The notes below the pieces were generated by a model, which had not been told where the DNA came from, ran no database searches, and saw nothing but the letters and a program-made list of their open reading frames with translations. A program made the translations under genes and the position numbers. DNA of 64,000 nt from Bacteroidales bacterium (lineage in GTDB: Bacteria > Bacteroidota > Bacteroidia > Bacteroidales > UBA932): contig JAFWRQ010000023.1 in assembly GCA_017519865.1 (NCBI GenBank), positions 1-64,000 on the forward strand, in the 5' to 3' direction. Below are positions 1 through 8,930 of the stretch, piece after piece. Every line of letters begins with the position of its first letter. The stretch's first letter is position 1.

Positions 1-755
1 AGAAAACTAATCCTATCAGCAACAGAATCGGTATCACCCGTGGTTGGGACTCCAACTGGGTCGGCGGCAACTATGCAGAGAAGATCGCCGAGGACTATGA
101 GATCCGCAAATATTTGATGAACCGTCTTTCCAAGGCCAGCCTTTCAAAGATCGTCATCGAGCGCACTCTCAAGCTCATCACCGTCACCATTCACGCTGCA
201 CGTCCGGGTGTCATCATCGGAAAGGGCGGCACCGAGGTCGACAAGCTCAAGGAAGAGCTCAAGAAGGTCACCAAGAAGGATGTCCAGATCAACATCTTCG
301 AGGTCAAGCGTCCCGAGGTCGACGCCCGCATCGTGGCCGACAGCATCGCCCGCCAGATCGAGGGCCGCGTCTCCTACAGGCGCGCCATCAAGATGGCCAT
401 CGCCAACACCATGAGGGTTGGTGCCGAGGGCATCAAGGTCCAGATCAGCGGCCGCGTCGGCGGCGCCGAAATGGCCCGTTCCGAGATGTTCAAGGAGGGT
501 CGTACCCCGCTCCATACTTTCCGCGCAGACATCGACTATGCTCTCGCAGTCGCCAACACCAAGGTCGGCTGCCTCGGCATCAAGGTCTGGATCTGCAACG
601 GCGAGCGCTATGGCAAGCAGGATCTGACCCCGAACGCCGGCTATGCCGCCAACGCCCAGGCCCCTGCGGGTGGCCGTGGCGAGCGCGGTGGCCGCGGTGA
701 TCGCGGCGGACGCCGCGGCGGTGACCGCCGCCCGCGTCGCGACAGCAGCAGGTAA
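1..755 (+). CDS. rpsC: 30S ribosomal protein S3 (5' end outside window)
   Basis: Ribosomal protein S3 of the small-subunit head, at the mRNA entry channel. The frame is open from base 3 and reads [19 protein letters not shown], which is the S3 N-terminus after the first three residues, so only about three codons lie outside the window. The KH domain is clear from the GVIIGKGG loop, followed by the S3 C-terminal domain ([17 protein letters not shown]). The protein ends in an Arg/Gly-rich tail of about 35 residues, longer and more charged than the minimal S3 tail. An ATG at 117 is internal and not a start. The expected downstream neighbour rplP is absent; a terminator follows within 20 bp. Confidence 0.97.
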   Translation, partial: KTNPISNRIGITRGWDSNWVGGNYAEKIAEDYEIRKYLMNRLSKASLSKIVIERTLKLITVTIHAARPGVIIGKGGTEVDKLKEELKKVTKKDVQINIFEVKRPEVDARIVADSIARQIEGRVSYRRAIKMAIANTMRVGAEGIKVQISGRVGGAEMARSEMFKEGRTPLHTFRADIDYALAVANTKVGCLGIKVWICNGERYGKQDLTPNAGYAANAQAPAGGRGERGGRGDRGGRRGGDRRPRRDSSR

Positions 756-773
756 TCATCTACCCTTTATATT

Positions 774-812
774 GACCAGGCGAGCGCTTCAGCGCCCGCC
801 TGGTCTTTTTAT
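774..812 (+). terminator. Rho-independent terminator after rpsC
   Basis: Arms GACCAGGCG (from 774) and CGCCTGGTC (ending at 805) enclose a short GC-rich loop and are followed by a run of five T. It ends the ribosomal transcript immediately after rpsC. Confidence 0.9.
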
Positions 813-827
813 TTCAGCCGCCGTGTT

Positions 828-858
828 TTGTAATTAAGGAATAATGGAACTAACTTTG
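828..858 (+). promoter_or_regulatory. Bacteroidota promoter for the outer-membrane protein gene
   Basis: TTG at 828-830 and TAACTTTG at 851-858 are separated by 20 bp, matching the Bacteroidota primary sigma consensus. The start codon at 890 leaves a leader of about 25 nt. Confidence 0.7.
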
Positions 859-889
859 TCCGGGAAGACAGTAAATACAGCCTTGTTTT

Positions 890-1654
890 ATGAATGTTAA
901 GAGAATCCTCATTTGTTCCGTGCTCATCCTTGGGACCGCAACGGTACTGTGCGCGCAAAAATACAAGGAAAGTTTCCAGGAAGTGCGTTTCGGAGTGGGT
1001 GTACGCGGTCCGGTAGACCGTTCGCTCGGATGGAACTCTTCCGAGATCGTCAGCCTGTCCTATGCGCATTACGGCCAGAAAGGCTTCGGCTACAGGTTTG
1101 GGGCGGAATTCATGCCCGAGAACATGGATGTGGACACGTATTTCGGGTTCCCGGTGGCCTTTTCGGCGCGGACGCGGGCACGCACCTTCTCCGAGTCGGT
1201 CACGACCGGGCTCGAGTCGGCTGCCGTCGGAGCCGTCCGCGACGCCGTTTATGGCTATGAACCTACGGCGCAAAGCATCCTGGGGGACTTTTTCTTCGGC
1301 CTCTTCAATCGTGCGGAATTCTTCGTCGGACTCACGCCGGGCTGCATAGCGGGGACGAATGTTCCTTTGAAGAAATCGTCCTATGATGCCCTTGCGGGAG
1401 AATGGGACAACCAGACAACGATGGCGCTCAACAGCCGCTTCTCCCTTTCTGCCGACGCCGGATTCTCGATGTCTTTCCGTATATGGCAGTTCCACCTTGG
1501 ATTCGCGCCCGCCGTCCACTATTTCCTGACCAAGAATTATGTCAGCGTCAGCACCACCGGACTTGCCGCCGGCGGCGATGTCGGAGCCAGGGTCACGGAG
1601 ACTCCGATCCGTTTCCAATATTCCGTACTGGGTTTCCTCAGTTTCTCCTTCTAG
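890..1654 (+). CDS. Secreted beta-barrel-like outer-membrane protein, function unknown
   Basis: I do not recognise a named family. The 254-residue product starts with a Sec signal peptide (MNVKRILICSVLILGTATVLCAQ; likely cleavage near residue 22). The rest has alternating hydrophobic/aromatic strands (for example FRIWQFHLGFAPAVHYF) and ends in a terminal Phe after FLSFSF, the usual C-terminal signature of an outer-membrane beta-barrel. Length and pattern fit a small 8- to 12-strand barrel. It has its own promoter at 828-858 and ends 20 bp before the promoter box of the following GH31 gene, so it need not belong to the hydrolase block. A porin-like or PorT-like role is possible but not shown. 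Confidence 0.7.
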   Translation: MNVKRILICSVLILGTATVLCAQKYKESFQEVRFGVGVRGPVDRSLGWNSSEIVSLSYAHYGQKGFGYRFGAEFMPENMDVDTYFGFPVAFSARTRARTFSESVTTGLESAAVGAVRDAVYGYEPTAQSILGDFFFGLFNRAEFFVGLTPGCIAGTNVPLKKSSYDALAGEWDNQTTMALNSRFSLSADAGFSMSFRIWQFHLGFAPAVHYFLTKNYVSVSTTGLAAGGDVGARVTETPIRFQYSVLGFLSFSF

Positions 1655-1673
1655 GGCTTTCCGGGAAATTCAC

Positions 1674-1681
1674 TATATTTG
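1674..1681 (+). promoter_or_regulatory. -7 promoter box (TATATTTG) for the first GH31 gene
   Basis: TATATTTG fits TAnnTTTG exactly and lies 28 bp before the ATG at 1710. No clear TTG is seen at the -33 position. Confidence 0.55.
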
Positions 1682-1709
1682 TTACAGACACTAAAGCAAA
1701 CCAATCAGC

Positions 1710-4127
1710 ATGAGAAACCTTATTCCTTTTCTGGTTGTTTTTTCGACCATTTCCGCTTTCGCACAGGTTAAACCTGCCGATGACGGTTTTTTGGCCACGG
1801 TCCGAGGCGTCGACGTCAAGGTCGAGTTCTATACTCCGGATATCGTCCGGGTCTTAAAAACCGCGGCAACCTCCAATCTTGAAAACAAGAAGGACTTTGT
1901 CGTGGAACTGGCACCGCAGCATCCCTCGGTTCGGGTCACTTCGTCAAACGGCATTGTCAGGGCCGTTTCCTCGAAACTGGAAGTAACCATGGACCTTGAA
2001 ACCGGCAAGATTGCGTTCAACGACCTTCAAGGCACCCGCCTGCTTGCAGAAAAGGAGTACGGCGCCCATTTCATGCCCGTACAGTTCGTCCAGCGCGTGC
2101 GTCCACAGGTCCCCCCTCCGCCTCCGTCCGGTGTCACCCCCACCCAGAGTTCCCCCGGCCAGGACACTCCCGGAACTGTCCGCCCGGGCATGCGCACGAT
2201 CATAGAGAATACCAACGAGATCTCCCAGTCGTTCATCTTGGACGAGGATGAGGTTATTTACGGCTTGGGCCAGCATCAGAACGGCATGATGAACCAGCGC
2301 GGCCAGCGTCTGGTCCTGGAGCAGAACAACATGGAGATAGCCATCCCTTATTTCACATCCGTAAAAGGATACGGAGTGTATTGGGACACCTATTCCATCA
2401 CGACCTTCGACGATACGCCCATGGGGACGTCGTTCAAGTCCGAGGCGGGCGAAGCGATCGACTATTATTTCCTTTACGGCGGTGACGGAGACGGAACCGT
2501 CGCGCGTATGCGGGAGCTGACCGGCGCTGCCAGGCTCGCGCCCTTATGGACTTTCGGCTTCTGGCAGTGCAAGGAGCGTTACAAGTCTTCCGACGAGGTC
2601 GTGGAGGTCGTCAGGAAATACCGCGACCTCGGAGTCCCGCTCGATGCCATTGTCCAGGACTGGAAATACTGGGGCGAGGAGGACAATACCTGGAATGCCC
2701 TCAGTTTCGACAATCCGGCCTTCGCTGGTTACAAGCAGATGTTCTCAGACCTCAAGGGATTGAATGCGAAGATGATGATCACCATCTGGCCCAGCGTCGG
2801 CGAAGTCACGCAGATATACAAGGACCTTCAGGGAATGGACGCCCTTTTCCCTATGCAGACGTCCCCACGCGTCGCCAAGGTATATGATATCTGGAACGAG
2901 GAGGCCAGGAACCACTTCTGGTCCTATATGAAGAAGAACATGTTCGACAACGGAATGTCCGCCTGGTGGCTTGACGGCCCGGAACCGGAGTTCTATAACA
3001 CCCAACCCAGCGATTTCAACCAGCCTACAGGTGCCGGGACCGCCCTTCGCAACGTCCGCAACACCTATCCTCTATTCGTGAGCAAGGGCGTATACGAGAA
3101 CCAGCGCAAGGTCACGTCCGACAAGCGGGTCTATATCCTCACCCGCTCGGCGTTCGCCGGCCTCCAACGCTATGGTGCCGGCTCCTGGAGCGGAGACATC
3201 CGCGCCTCCTGGGATGTCTTCAAGAAACAGATTCCAGCCGGTCTGAACTTCTCGATGTGCGGCATCCCTTACTGGAACACCGACATCGGTGCCTGGCATC
3301 CCTACGGCAATGTCTACAACACGGCCAATACAGATCCCGGATATCAGGAGTTCTACTGCCGCTGGTTCCAGTTCGCCACTTTCAACCCCATGATGCGTGC
3401 CCACGGCACCGGTTCGCCTCGCGAGATCTATCAGTTCGGCGAACGTGGCTATTGGGCCTTCGACGTGCAGGAAAAGTTCCTGAACCTGCGTTACAGCCTG
3501 CTTCCTTACATTTATTCCACTGCCTGGAGGACGACCAATGAAGGTTATTCCTTCCTCCGCCACATGTCTATGGAAGCCCCGGCCGACAGTAATACCTATG
3601 GCCTTGACGACCAGTTCATGTTCGGACAGGCTTTCCTCGTGGCTCCCATCCTTGAGGACGGTGCAGGCGAGAGCCGAACCGTCCGTCGAGAGGTTTATCT
3701 TCCTGCCGGTACGTGGGTGGACTTCTGGACGGGCGAGGCCGTGTCCGGCGGCCGCAGGGTCACAAAGGCGGCCCCCATCGACATCATCCCCGTATATGTC
3801 AAGGCAGGATCCATTGTCCCCATGACTACCGAGAAGGTCCAGTATTCGACCGAAAAGGACTGGAGCCGGCTGGAGCTTCGCGTCTATCCCGGTGCGGATG
3901 GCTCCTTCACCCTCTATGAGGATGAGTTTGACAACTACAATTACGAGAACGGTGCCTATACCGAGATCCCGCTCAGTTGGAACGATGCTGACCGGACCCT
4001 CACCATCGGGGCCAGGACGGGAAGTTACGACGGCATGCTGAAGTCCCGCAAGTTCGTCGTGGACGTTCCCGGAGGCAAACCCAAAACGGTCACTTACAAC
4101 GGCAGGGCCGTTACCGTGAAATTATAA
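1710..4127 (+). CDS. GH31 family secreted alpha-xylosidase/alpha-glucosidase
   Basis: Retaining alpha-glycosidase of family GH31, 805 residues, exported by a Sec signal (MRNLIPFLVVFSTISAFAQ). Order: N-terminal beta-sandwich, (beta/alpha)8 barrel from about residue 270, C-terminal beta domains. The predicted nucleophile is D422 in WWLDGPEPE and the acid/base is D496 in WSGDI; both lie in typical GH31 surroundings (VQDWKYWG before, GIPYWNTDIG after). With the GH3 and second GH31 genes downstream, removal of alpha-xylose from xyloglucan oligosaccharides is the likely role, but an alpha-glucosidase cannot be excluded. A proline-rich stretch at about residues 131-160 (five consecutive prolines) interrupts the N-terminal domain and is unusual. 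Probably co-transcribed with the GH3 gene 23 bp downstream. Confidence 0.88.
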   Translation: MRNLIPFLVVFSTISAFAQVKPADDGFLATVRGVDVKVEFYTPDIVRVLKTAATSNLENKKDFVVELAPQHPSVRVTSSNGIVRAVSSKLEVTMDLETGKIAFNDLQGTRLLAEKEYGAHFMPVQFVQRVRPQVPPPPPSGVTPTQSSPGQDTPGTVRPGMRTIIENTNEISQSFILDEDEVIYGLGQHQNGMMNQRGQRLVLEQNNMEIAIPYFTSVKGYGVYWDTYSITTFDDTPMGTSFKSEAGEAIDYYFLYGGDGDGTVARMRELTGAARLAPLWTFGFWQCKERYKSSDEVVEVVRKYRDLGVPLDAIVQDWKYWGEEDNTWNALSFDNPAFAGYKQMFSDLKGLNAKMMITIWPSVGEVTQIYKDLQGMDALFPMQTSPRVAKVYDIWNEEARNHFWSYMKKNMFDNGMSAWWLDGPEPEFYNTQPSDFNQPTGAGTALRNVRNTYPLFVSKGVYENQRKVTSDKRVYILTRSAFAGLQRYGAGSWSGDIRASWDVFKKQIPAGLNFSMCGIPYWNTDIGAWHPYGNVYNTANTDPGYQEFYCRWFQFATFNPMMRAHGTGSPREIYQFGERGYWAFDVQEKFLNLRYSLLPYIYSTAWRTTNEGYSFLRHMSMEAPADSNTYGLDDQFMFGQAFLVAPILEDGAGESRTVRREVYLPAGTWVDFWTGEAVSGGRRVTKAAPIDIIPVYVKAGSIVPMTTEKVQYSTEKDWSRLELRVYPGADGSFTLYEDEFDNYNYENGAYTEIPLSWNDADRTLTIGARTGSYDGMLKSRKFVVDVPGGKPKTVTYNGRAVTVKL

Positions 4128-4150
4128 ACCTATTCAAAAACTGATAGATT

Positions 4151-6412
4151 ATGAAAATCAAGATCCTTGCAGGAATGGCTGCACTGCTCTGTCTCTCCTG
4201 CTCCCAGAAGTCACCCCAGGACCTTCTGATGGTGAACGAGAAGAAAATCGACAGGATTATCGCTAAAATGACCCTTGAGGAAAAGGTCGAGATGCTGCAC
4301 AGCAAGACCATCATGTCCTCGGAGGGAGTTCCAAGCCAAGGCATCCAGGACATCAAATATGCCGACGGTCCGTTCGGCGTGCGCGAGGAGGTTGGCGACG
4401 GTTTCCGCCCCAAGGGCTGGACGACCGATTCCGCCACATACTTCCCTACGGGATCGGCCCTCGCGGCCACCTGGTCCAAGGAGATGGCCTACCTTTGCGG
4501 CAACGGCATCGGCGAGGAAGCCCGCCTGCGCGGCAAGGACGTGATGCTCGGACCGGCCATCAACATCCAGCGTCTGCCGGTCGGCGGCCGCTCCTATGAG
4601 TATCTGAGCGAGGATCCTCTACTCGCATCGGTCCTCGCTGTCGGTTATGTCTCCGGAATGCAGGACGCCGGAACCGCCGCCTGCGTCAAGCATTTCGCGG
4701 TCAATAACCAGGAGACCAACCGCGGCAGCGTCGACGCCCAGATCGACGAGCGCACCCTCCGCGAGATCTATCTCAAGCCTTTCGAGGCAGCGGTCCGCGA
4801 AGCCGGCGCGATGAGCGTTATGACAGCCTACAATAAGGTCAACGGCGACTATTGCTCTGAAAACGAACACCTGAATAACGAGATTCTCCGCGGCGAGTGG
4901 GGCTTCAAGGGCTTCACCGTATCCGACTGGGGCGGCACGCACAGCACCATGGGCGCTGCGCTGCACGGCCTCGACGTCCAGATGACGGGCAGCAGTTATC
5001 TCGGCCCCGCCCTCATCGACTCCGTCAGGGCAGGGAAGGTTCCCGAGTGGGTCGTGGACGACAAGGTCCGCGAACTTCTCCGAGTGCGCCTGGCACTCGA
5101 GCCCATACCCGAAGATGTGGCCAATACCGTGCTGGCTTCCCGTCCCGAGAGCCGCGAGTCTGCCCTTGAGATCGCCCGCAGGTCCGTCGTCCTCCTCAAG
5201 AACGACGGCGGCGTCCTTCCTCTCCCCAAGACTGTCAGGAAGATTGCCGTAATCGGCCAGAACGCCGTCCTTAAAACCCAGTCCGGAGGCGTTGGCGCAG
5301 GTGTCAAGTCTCCTTATGAGGTCACTCCTCTCCAGGGCATCCAGCGCCGCGCGGGCGACGCTATAGAGGTCGTCTATGCTCCCGGCTATAAGAACTTCGG
5401 AGGCCGCCGTCGCGGCCCTGCGGGCGCTCCCGCCGATCCGCTCGCTGCTGCCGCCATCGACGAGCCTGCCGACCCGGCCCTGCTCGCCGAGGCCGTCGCT
5501 GCCGCGAAGGACGCCGATGTCGTCATCTTCTTCTGCGGCACCAACAAGACCATCGAGTCCGAGGGCAGCGACCGCCAGGACATAAAACTTCCTACCGGAC
5601 AGGAAGAAGTCGCCGCAGCACTCCGTGCAGCCAATCCGAATCTCGTCAGCGTCATCATCTCCGGCGGTCCTTGCGACCTGCAGGAGCTCGTGAAGTCGTC
5701 TCCTGCCATCCTCCAGGGCTGGTGGAACGGTATCGAGGGCGGAACAGCCCTGGCCGAGATCCTCTTCGGTGACATCGCCCCTTCAGGCAAACTTCCTTTC
5801 ACCTTCCCCGTCAAGCTTGAGGATTCCCCGGCCTATGCCATGGGCAATTTCCCGAACGCCGATCCCACCGCCGGCGACCTCTTCACCGAGCAGTACCGCC
5901 GCGACATCACCGGCGGGGCGCAGCAGGGTGGCGACCGACGCGCCCAGAGACCATCCCCGGTTTCCAAGTATACCGAGGGAATGCTCGTAGGATACCGCTG
6001 GTACGATACCAAGGACGTTCCCGTGATGTACGCTTTCGGTCACGGCCTGTCGTATGTCGGTTTCGACTATGCCGATCTCAGGACCGACAAGTCCTCCTAC
6101 AAAGCCAAGGATGTCATCAAGGTCAGTTTTGACCTCAAGAATACCGGTGCCATGCAGGCCGACGAAGTGGCCCAGGTCTATGTCCGCCGTATCGGCACCA
6201 AGGTCGAATGGCCACTCAAGGAACTCAAGGCCTTCGACCGAGTCACCCTCGATGCCGGGGCAACAACGCGCGTATCCCTTGAGATTCCCGTCAGCAGCCT
6301 GTGCTACTGGGACGTAAGGTCTGACAAATGGAAACTTGAGGACAGCGACATCGAGATACTGGTCGGTTCCGCTTCCGACGACATCCGTCTCTCCGCCAAG
6401 GTACATATTTGA
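4151..6412 (+). CDS. GH3 family beta-glucosidase lipoprotein
   Basis: Family 3 exo-beta-glycosidase, 753 residues. The N-terminus MKIKILAGMAALLCLSC is a lipoprotein signal with the lipobox cysteine at 17, so the enzyme is probably anchored to a membrane. The (beta/alpha)8 domain carries the nucleophile D259 in GFTVSDWGG; KHFAVNNQE precedes it. The alpha/beta sandwich domain and a C-terminal fibronectin III-like domain follow (KNTGAMQADEVAQVYV). Two low-complexity insertions, at about 417-440 (Arg/Ala/Pro) and 587-603 (Gln/Gly/Arg), are not typical of the family core. Predicted to remove terminal beta-glucose (possibly beta-xylose) from oligosaccharides made by the neighbouring enzymes. Confidence 0.9.
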   Translation: MKIKILAGMAALLCLSCSQKSPQDLLMVNEKKIDRIIAKMTLEEKVEMLHSKTIMSSEGVPSQGIQDIKYADGPFGVREEVGDGFRPKGWTTDSATYFPTGSALAATWSKEMAYLCGNGIGEEARLRGKDVMLGPAINIQRLPVGGRSYEYLSEDPLLASVLAVGYVSGMQDAGTAACVKHFAVNNQETNRGSVDAQIDERTLREIYLKPFEAAVREAGAMSVMTAYNKVNGDYCSENEHLNNEILRGEWGFKGFTVSDWGGTHSTMGAALHGLDVQMTGSSYLGPALIDSVRAGKVPEWVVDDKVRELLRVRLALEPIPEDVANTVLASRPESRESALEIARRSVVLLKNDGGVLPLPKTVRKIAVIGQNAVLKTQSGGVGAGVKSPYEVTPLQGIQRRAGDAIEVVYAPGYKNFGGRRRGPAGAPADPLAAAAIDEPADPALLAEAVAAAKDADVVIFFCGTNKTIESEGSDRQDIKLPTGQEEVAAALRAANPNLVSVIISGGPCDLQELVKSSPAILQGWWNGIEGGTALAEILFGDIAPSGKLPFTFPVKLEDSPAYAMGNFPNADPTAGDLFTEQYRRDITGGAQQGGDRRAQRPSPVSKYTEGMLVGYRWYDTKDVPVMYAFGHGLSYVGFDYADLRTDKSSYKAKDVIKVSFDLKNTGAMQADEVAQVYVRRIGTKVEWPLKELKAFDRVTLDAGATTRVSLEIPVSSLCYWDVRSDKWKLEDSDIEILVGSASDDIRLSAKVHI

Positions 6413-6457
6413 TGTATTGCCGGAGACTTCCTCTTGAATGACTGACACTAAAACATA

Positions 6458-8761
6458 ATGATCGCTTATATGAAAAGAATACTATTCTGCGCCTTCTTGC
6501 TTCTGGCCGCGACGACCCTGTCCGCCCAGCGCCTGATGAACCAGGCACCGGACTTCAGCCGCGACTATGTCGACATGTCTTCCATCTATTTCTTCGCCGA
6601 GAGACTCTCCGAGTTCGATACGGCGTCCGGCGAAGGAACGGTCCAGTGGGGCCGCTACAGCCTTGAGCCCCGCCAGGCGTTCAACACCAACACGGTCGTG
6701 ATGGACCGGCTCCGCATGAAGGATTTTCCCGCAAGCGGATACGAGAACGACCCGCAGTTCCGTTTCAAGGTGGATTTCATCTCCGACCGCACCGTGCGCG
6801 TCAGGATGCTTACCTCCCTTGTCGAGCCCAAGGAGGTGGAAGAGGTGATGTTCAGTCCCGAATTCATCGCTTCCGACCCGCATGCAGCGTGGGCTTGCAC
6901 GGAGAATGAGAACGAGATCGTCTATACGAGCCCGAAGGGTTCACTGACCATTGTCAAGCAGCCTTGGCGGCTTGTGCTCAAGGACGCTTCCGGCAAGGTC
7001 CTCACCCAGACCTGGACCAGCCGCGACAATGACGTCAGCCAGGTCAAGGTCATTCCGTTCGGATTCCGCAAGGGCGGCATCGACAATGCCCGCCGCATCA
7101 ATCCCGTGTTCAGCCTTAAGGCAGGCGAGCGCATCTATGGATGCGGCGAGTCGCCGACCGGCCTGAACAAGGTCGGCCAGAAGGTCAATCTCTTCGTTAC
7201 CGACCCCCAGGGCCCGGAGACCGACGAGATGTACAAGCCCGTTCCCTTCTATTTCTCAAATCGCGGCTATGGTGTGTTCATGCACACCTCGGCACCGGTC
7301 ACCTGCGACTTCGGCGCCTCCTATGTAGGTGCGACGAAACTCTTCATGGCCGACGAGAATCTCGATTTCTTCTTCTTCATCGGCGACCCTGCCGAGATCC
7401 TGGACGAGTATACCGATGTCGTGGGCAAGACTCCTATGCCTCCGACCTGGAGTTTCGGCACCTGGATGAGCCGCATCACCTATCTTACTCAGGATGACGG
7501 CTATGAGATTGCTTCCAAGCTCCGTTCTAACCGCATTCCGGCCGACGTCATCCATTTCGACACCGGCTGGTTCGGCGTGGACTGGCAGTGCGATTACAAG
7601 TTCGCCGAAGACCGCTTCTCCAACCCGAAGAAGATGATCAAGGACCTGCTTGACGACGGCTTCCACATCAGCCTGTGGCAGCTGACCTATTTCACGCAGC
7701 ACAATACTTTCTACGACGAGTTGATAGACAAGGACCTGGTCGTGCGCAACGCCGATGGCACCATGCCGTACGAGGATGCCGTGCTCGACTTCACCAATCC
7801 CGAGACCGTGAAATGGTATCAGGGACATCTCCGCGAGTTGTTGGAGATGGGTGTCGGAGCCATCAAGGCCGACTTCGGCGAGGGTGCTCCGCTCGACGGC
7901 TTCTATCACAACGGCCGCGGCGGCCTTTACGAGCACAACCTCTATCCCGTGAGGTACAACAAGGCCGTATGGGAGGTTACGAAGGATGTCCAGAGGCCTG
8001 ACGGAGCCGTCATCTGGGCGCGTTCCGCCTGGGCCGGCTCGCAGCGTTATCCGCTCCACTGGGGCGGTGACGCCGCCAACACCAACGAGGCTATGCTCTC
8101 CACGCTGCACGCCGGCTTGAGTTTCGGCCTGTCCGGATTCCCGTTCTGGAGCCACGATATCGGCGGTTTCGTGAAGTCCACGCCCGAGGACCTTTATCGC
8201 CGCTGGCTGCCCTTCGGCTTCCTTAGTTCGCACACCCGCAGCCACGGTGAGCCCCCGACCGAACCCTGGCTCTACAATCAGGAGTTCACCGACTACTACC
8301 GCGCTTCCGCGGAGATGAAGTACAAGCTGATGCCCTATATCCTGGAGCAGGCAAAGAAGTGTACGGAGACCGGCCTTCCGATGGTGCGTGCGATGTTCAT
8401 CGAGTATCCCGACGATCCCGTCGCGTGGATGGTCGAGGACCAGTACCTCTTCGGCAGCGACATCCTCGTGGCCCCCATCTTCGACACGCCGCAGGACTAC
8501 AATGTGCCTCAGCGCCCGGTGAGCAATGAAGGGAAGCCGACTACAGGCCTCCGCCACTGGACCCGCAAAGTGTATCTCCCCGGAGGGCAGTGGGTTGATT
8601 ATCAGACGGGAAAGGTCTACAAGGCCGGTTGGAACGACATCACCACGGCCGACCTCGAGGCGGTGATCCTCGTGCGCAAGGGTGCGGTCATTCCGACCGT
8701 TCCGGTGGCACAGAGCACCAAGGATATCGACTGGAATGCGGTCAAGAACGTAAAGTATTGA
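6458..8761 (+). CDS. GH31 family alpha-xylosidase (YicI-like)
   Basis: Second GH31 enzyme, of the YicI/alpha-xylosidase branch. The nucleophile D472 lies in IKADFGEG, close to the KTDFGE signature of alpha-xylosidases; the acid/base is D538 in HWGGDAANT. WSFGTWMSR and DVIHFDTGWFG mark the barrel substrate-binding strands. Two starts are possible: ATG at 6458 or ATG at 6470 (M5, MKRILFCAFLLLAATTLSAQ); the second gives a cleaner Sec signal. It lies 45 bp after the GH3 gene in the same direction and ends with a strong terminator, so GH31-GH3-GH31 probably form one transcript. Expected substrate: non-reducing-end alpha-1,6-xylose of xyloglucan oligosaccharides. Confidence 0.9.
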   Translation: MIAYMKRILFCAFLLLAATTLSAQRLMNQAPDFSRDYVDMSSIYFFAERLSEFDTASGEGTVQWGRYSLEPRQAFNTNTVVMDRLRMKDFPASGYENDPQFRFKVDFISDRTVRVRMLTSLVEPKEVEEVMFSPEFIASDPHAAWACTENENEIVYTSPKGSLTIVKQPWRLVLKDASGKVLTQTWTSRDNDVSQVKVIPFGFRKGGIDNARRINPVFSLKAGERIYGCGESPTGLNKVGQKVNLFVTDPQGPETDEMYKPVPFYFSNRGYGVFMHTSAPVTCDFGASYVGATKLFMADENLDFFFFIGDPAEILDEYTDVVGKTPMPPTWSFGTWMSRITYLTQDDGYEIASKLRSNRIPADVIHFDTGWFGVDWQCDYKFAEDRFSNPKKMIKDLLDDGFHISLWQLTYFTQHNTFYDELIDKDLVVRNADGTMPYEDAVLDFTNPETVKWYQGHLRELLEMGVGAIKADFGEGAPLDGFYHNGRGGLYEHNLYPVRYNKAVWEVTKDVQRPDGAVIWARSAWAGSQRYPLHWGGDAANTNEAMLSTLHAGLSFGLSGFPFWSHDIGGFVKSTPEDLYRRWLPFGFLSSHTRSHGEPPTEPWLYNQEFTDYYRASAEMKYKLMPYILEQAKKCTETGLPMVRAMFIEYPDDPVAWMVEDQYLFGSDILVAPIFDTPQDYNVPQRPVSNEGKPTTGLRHWTRKVYLPGGQWVDYQTGKVYKAGWNDITTADLEAVILVRKGAVIPTVPVAQSTKDIDWNAVKNVKY

Positions 8762-8790
8762 TCTAACCTTTTCCGGGTTCTTCAACATGG

Positions 8791-8822
8791 CAGCTGCGCA
8801 ATCGTGCGCAGCTGTCTTTTTT
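8791..8822 (+). terminator. Rho-independent terminator after GH31-GH3-GH31
   Basis: Perfect 10-bp arms CAGCTGCGCA / TGCGCAGCTG with a 4-nt loop, followed by TCTTTTTT. It separates the xyloglucan-type trio from the GH9-GH26-GH2-GH5 transcript. Confidence 0.9.
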
Positions 8823-8870
8823 CTATTCATGACGGCAAAAAAAGTACTACTTATTCTAACGATGAATCTT

Positions 8871-8878
8871 TATCTTTG
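8871..8878 (+). promoter_or_regulatory. -7 promoter box (TATCTTTG) for the GH9 gene
   Basis: Exact TAnnTTTG match between the terminator and the GH9 start, giving a leader of roughly 45-50 nt. It defines a second hydrolase transcription unit. Confidence 0.65.
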
Positions 8879-8930
8879 CAGTATACTGATAACCAGTACG
8901 GGGAATTGACCGACTTAATAATCTGACACT

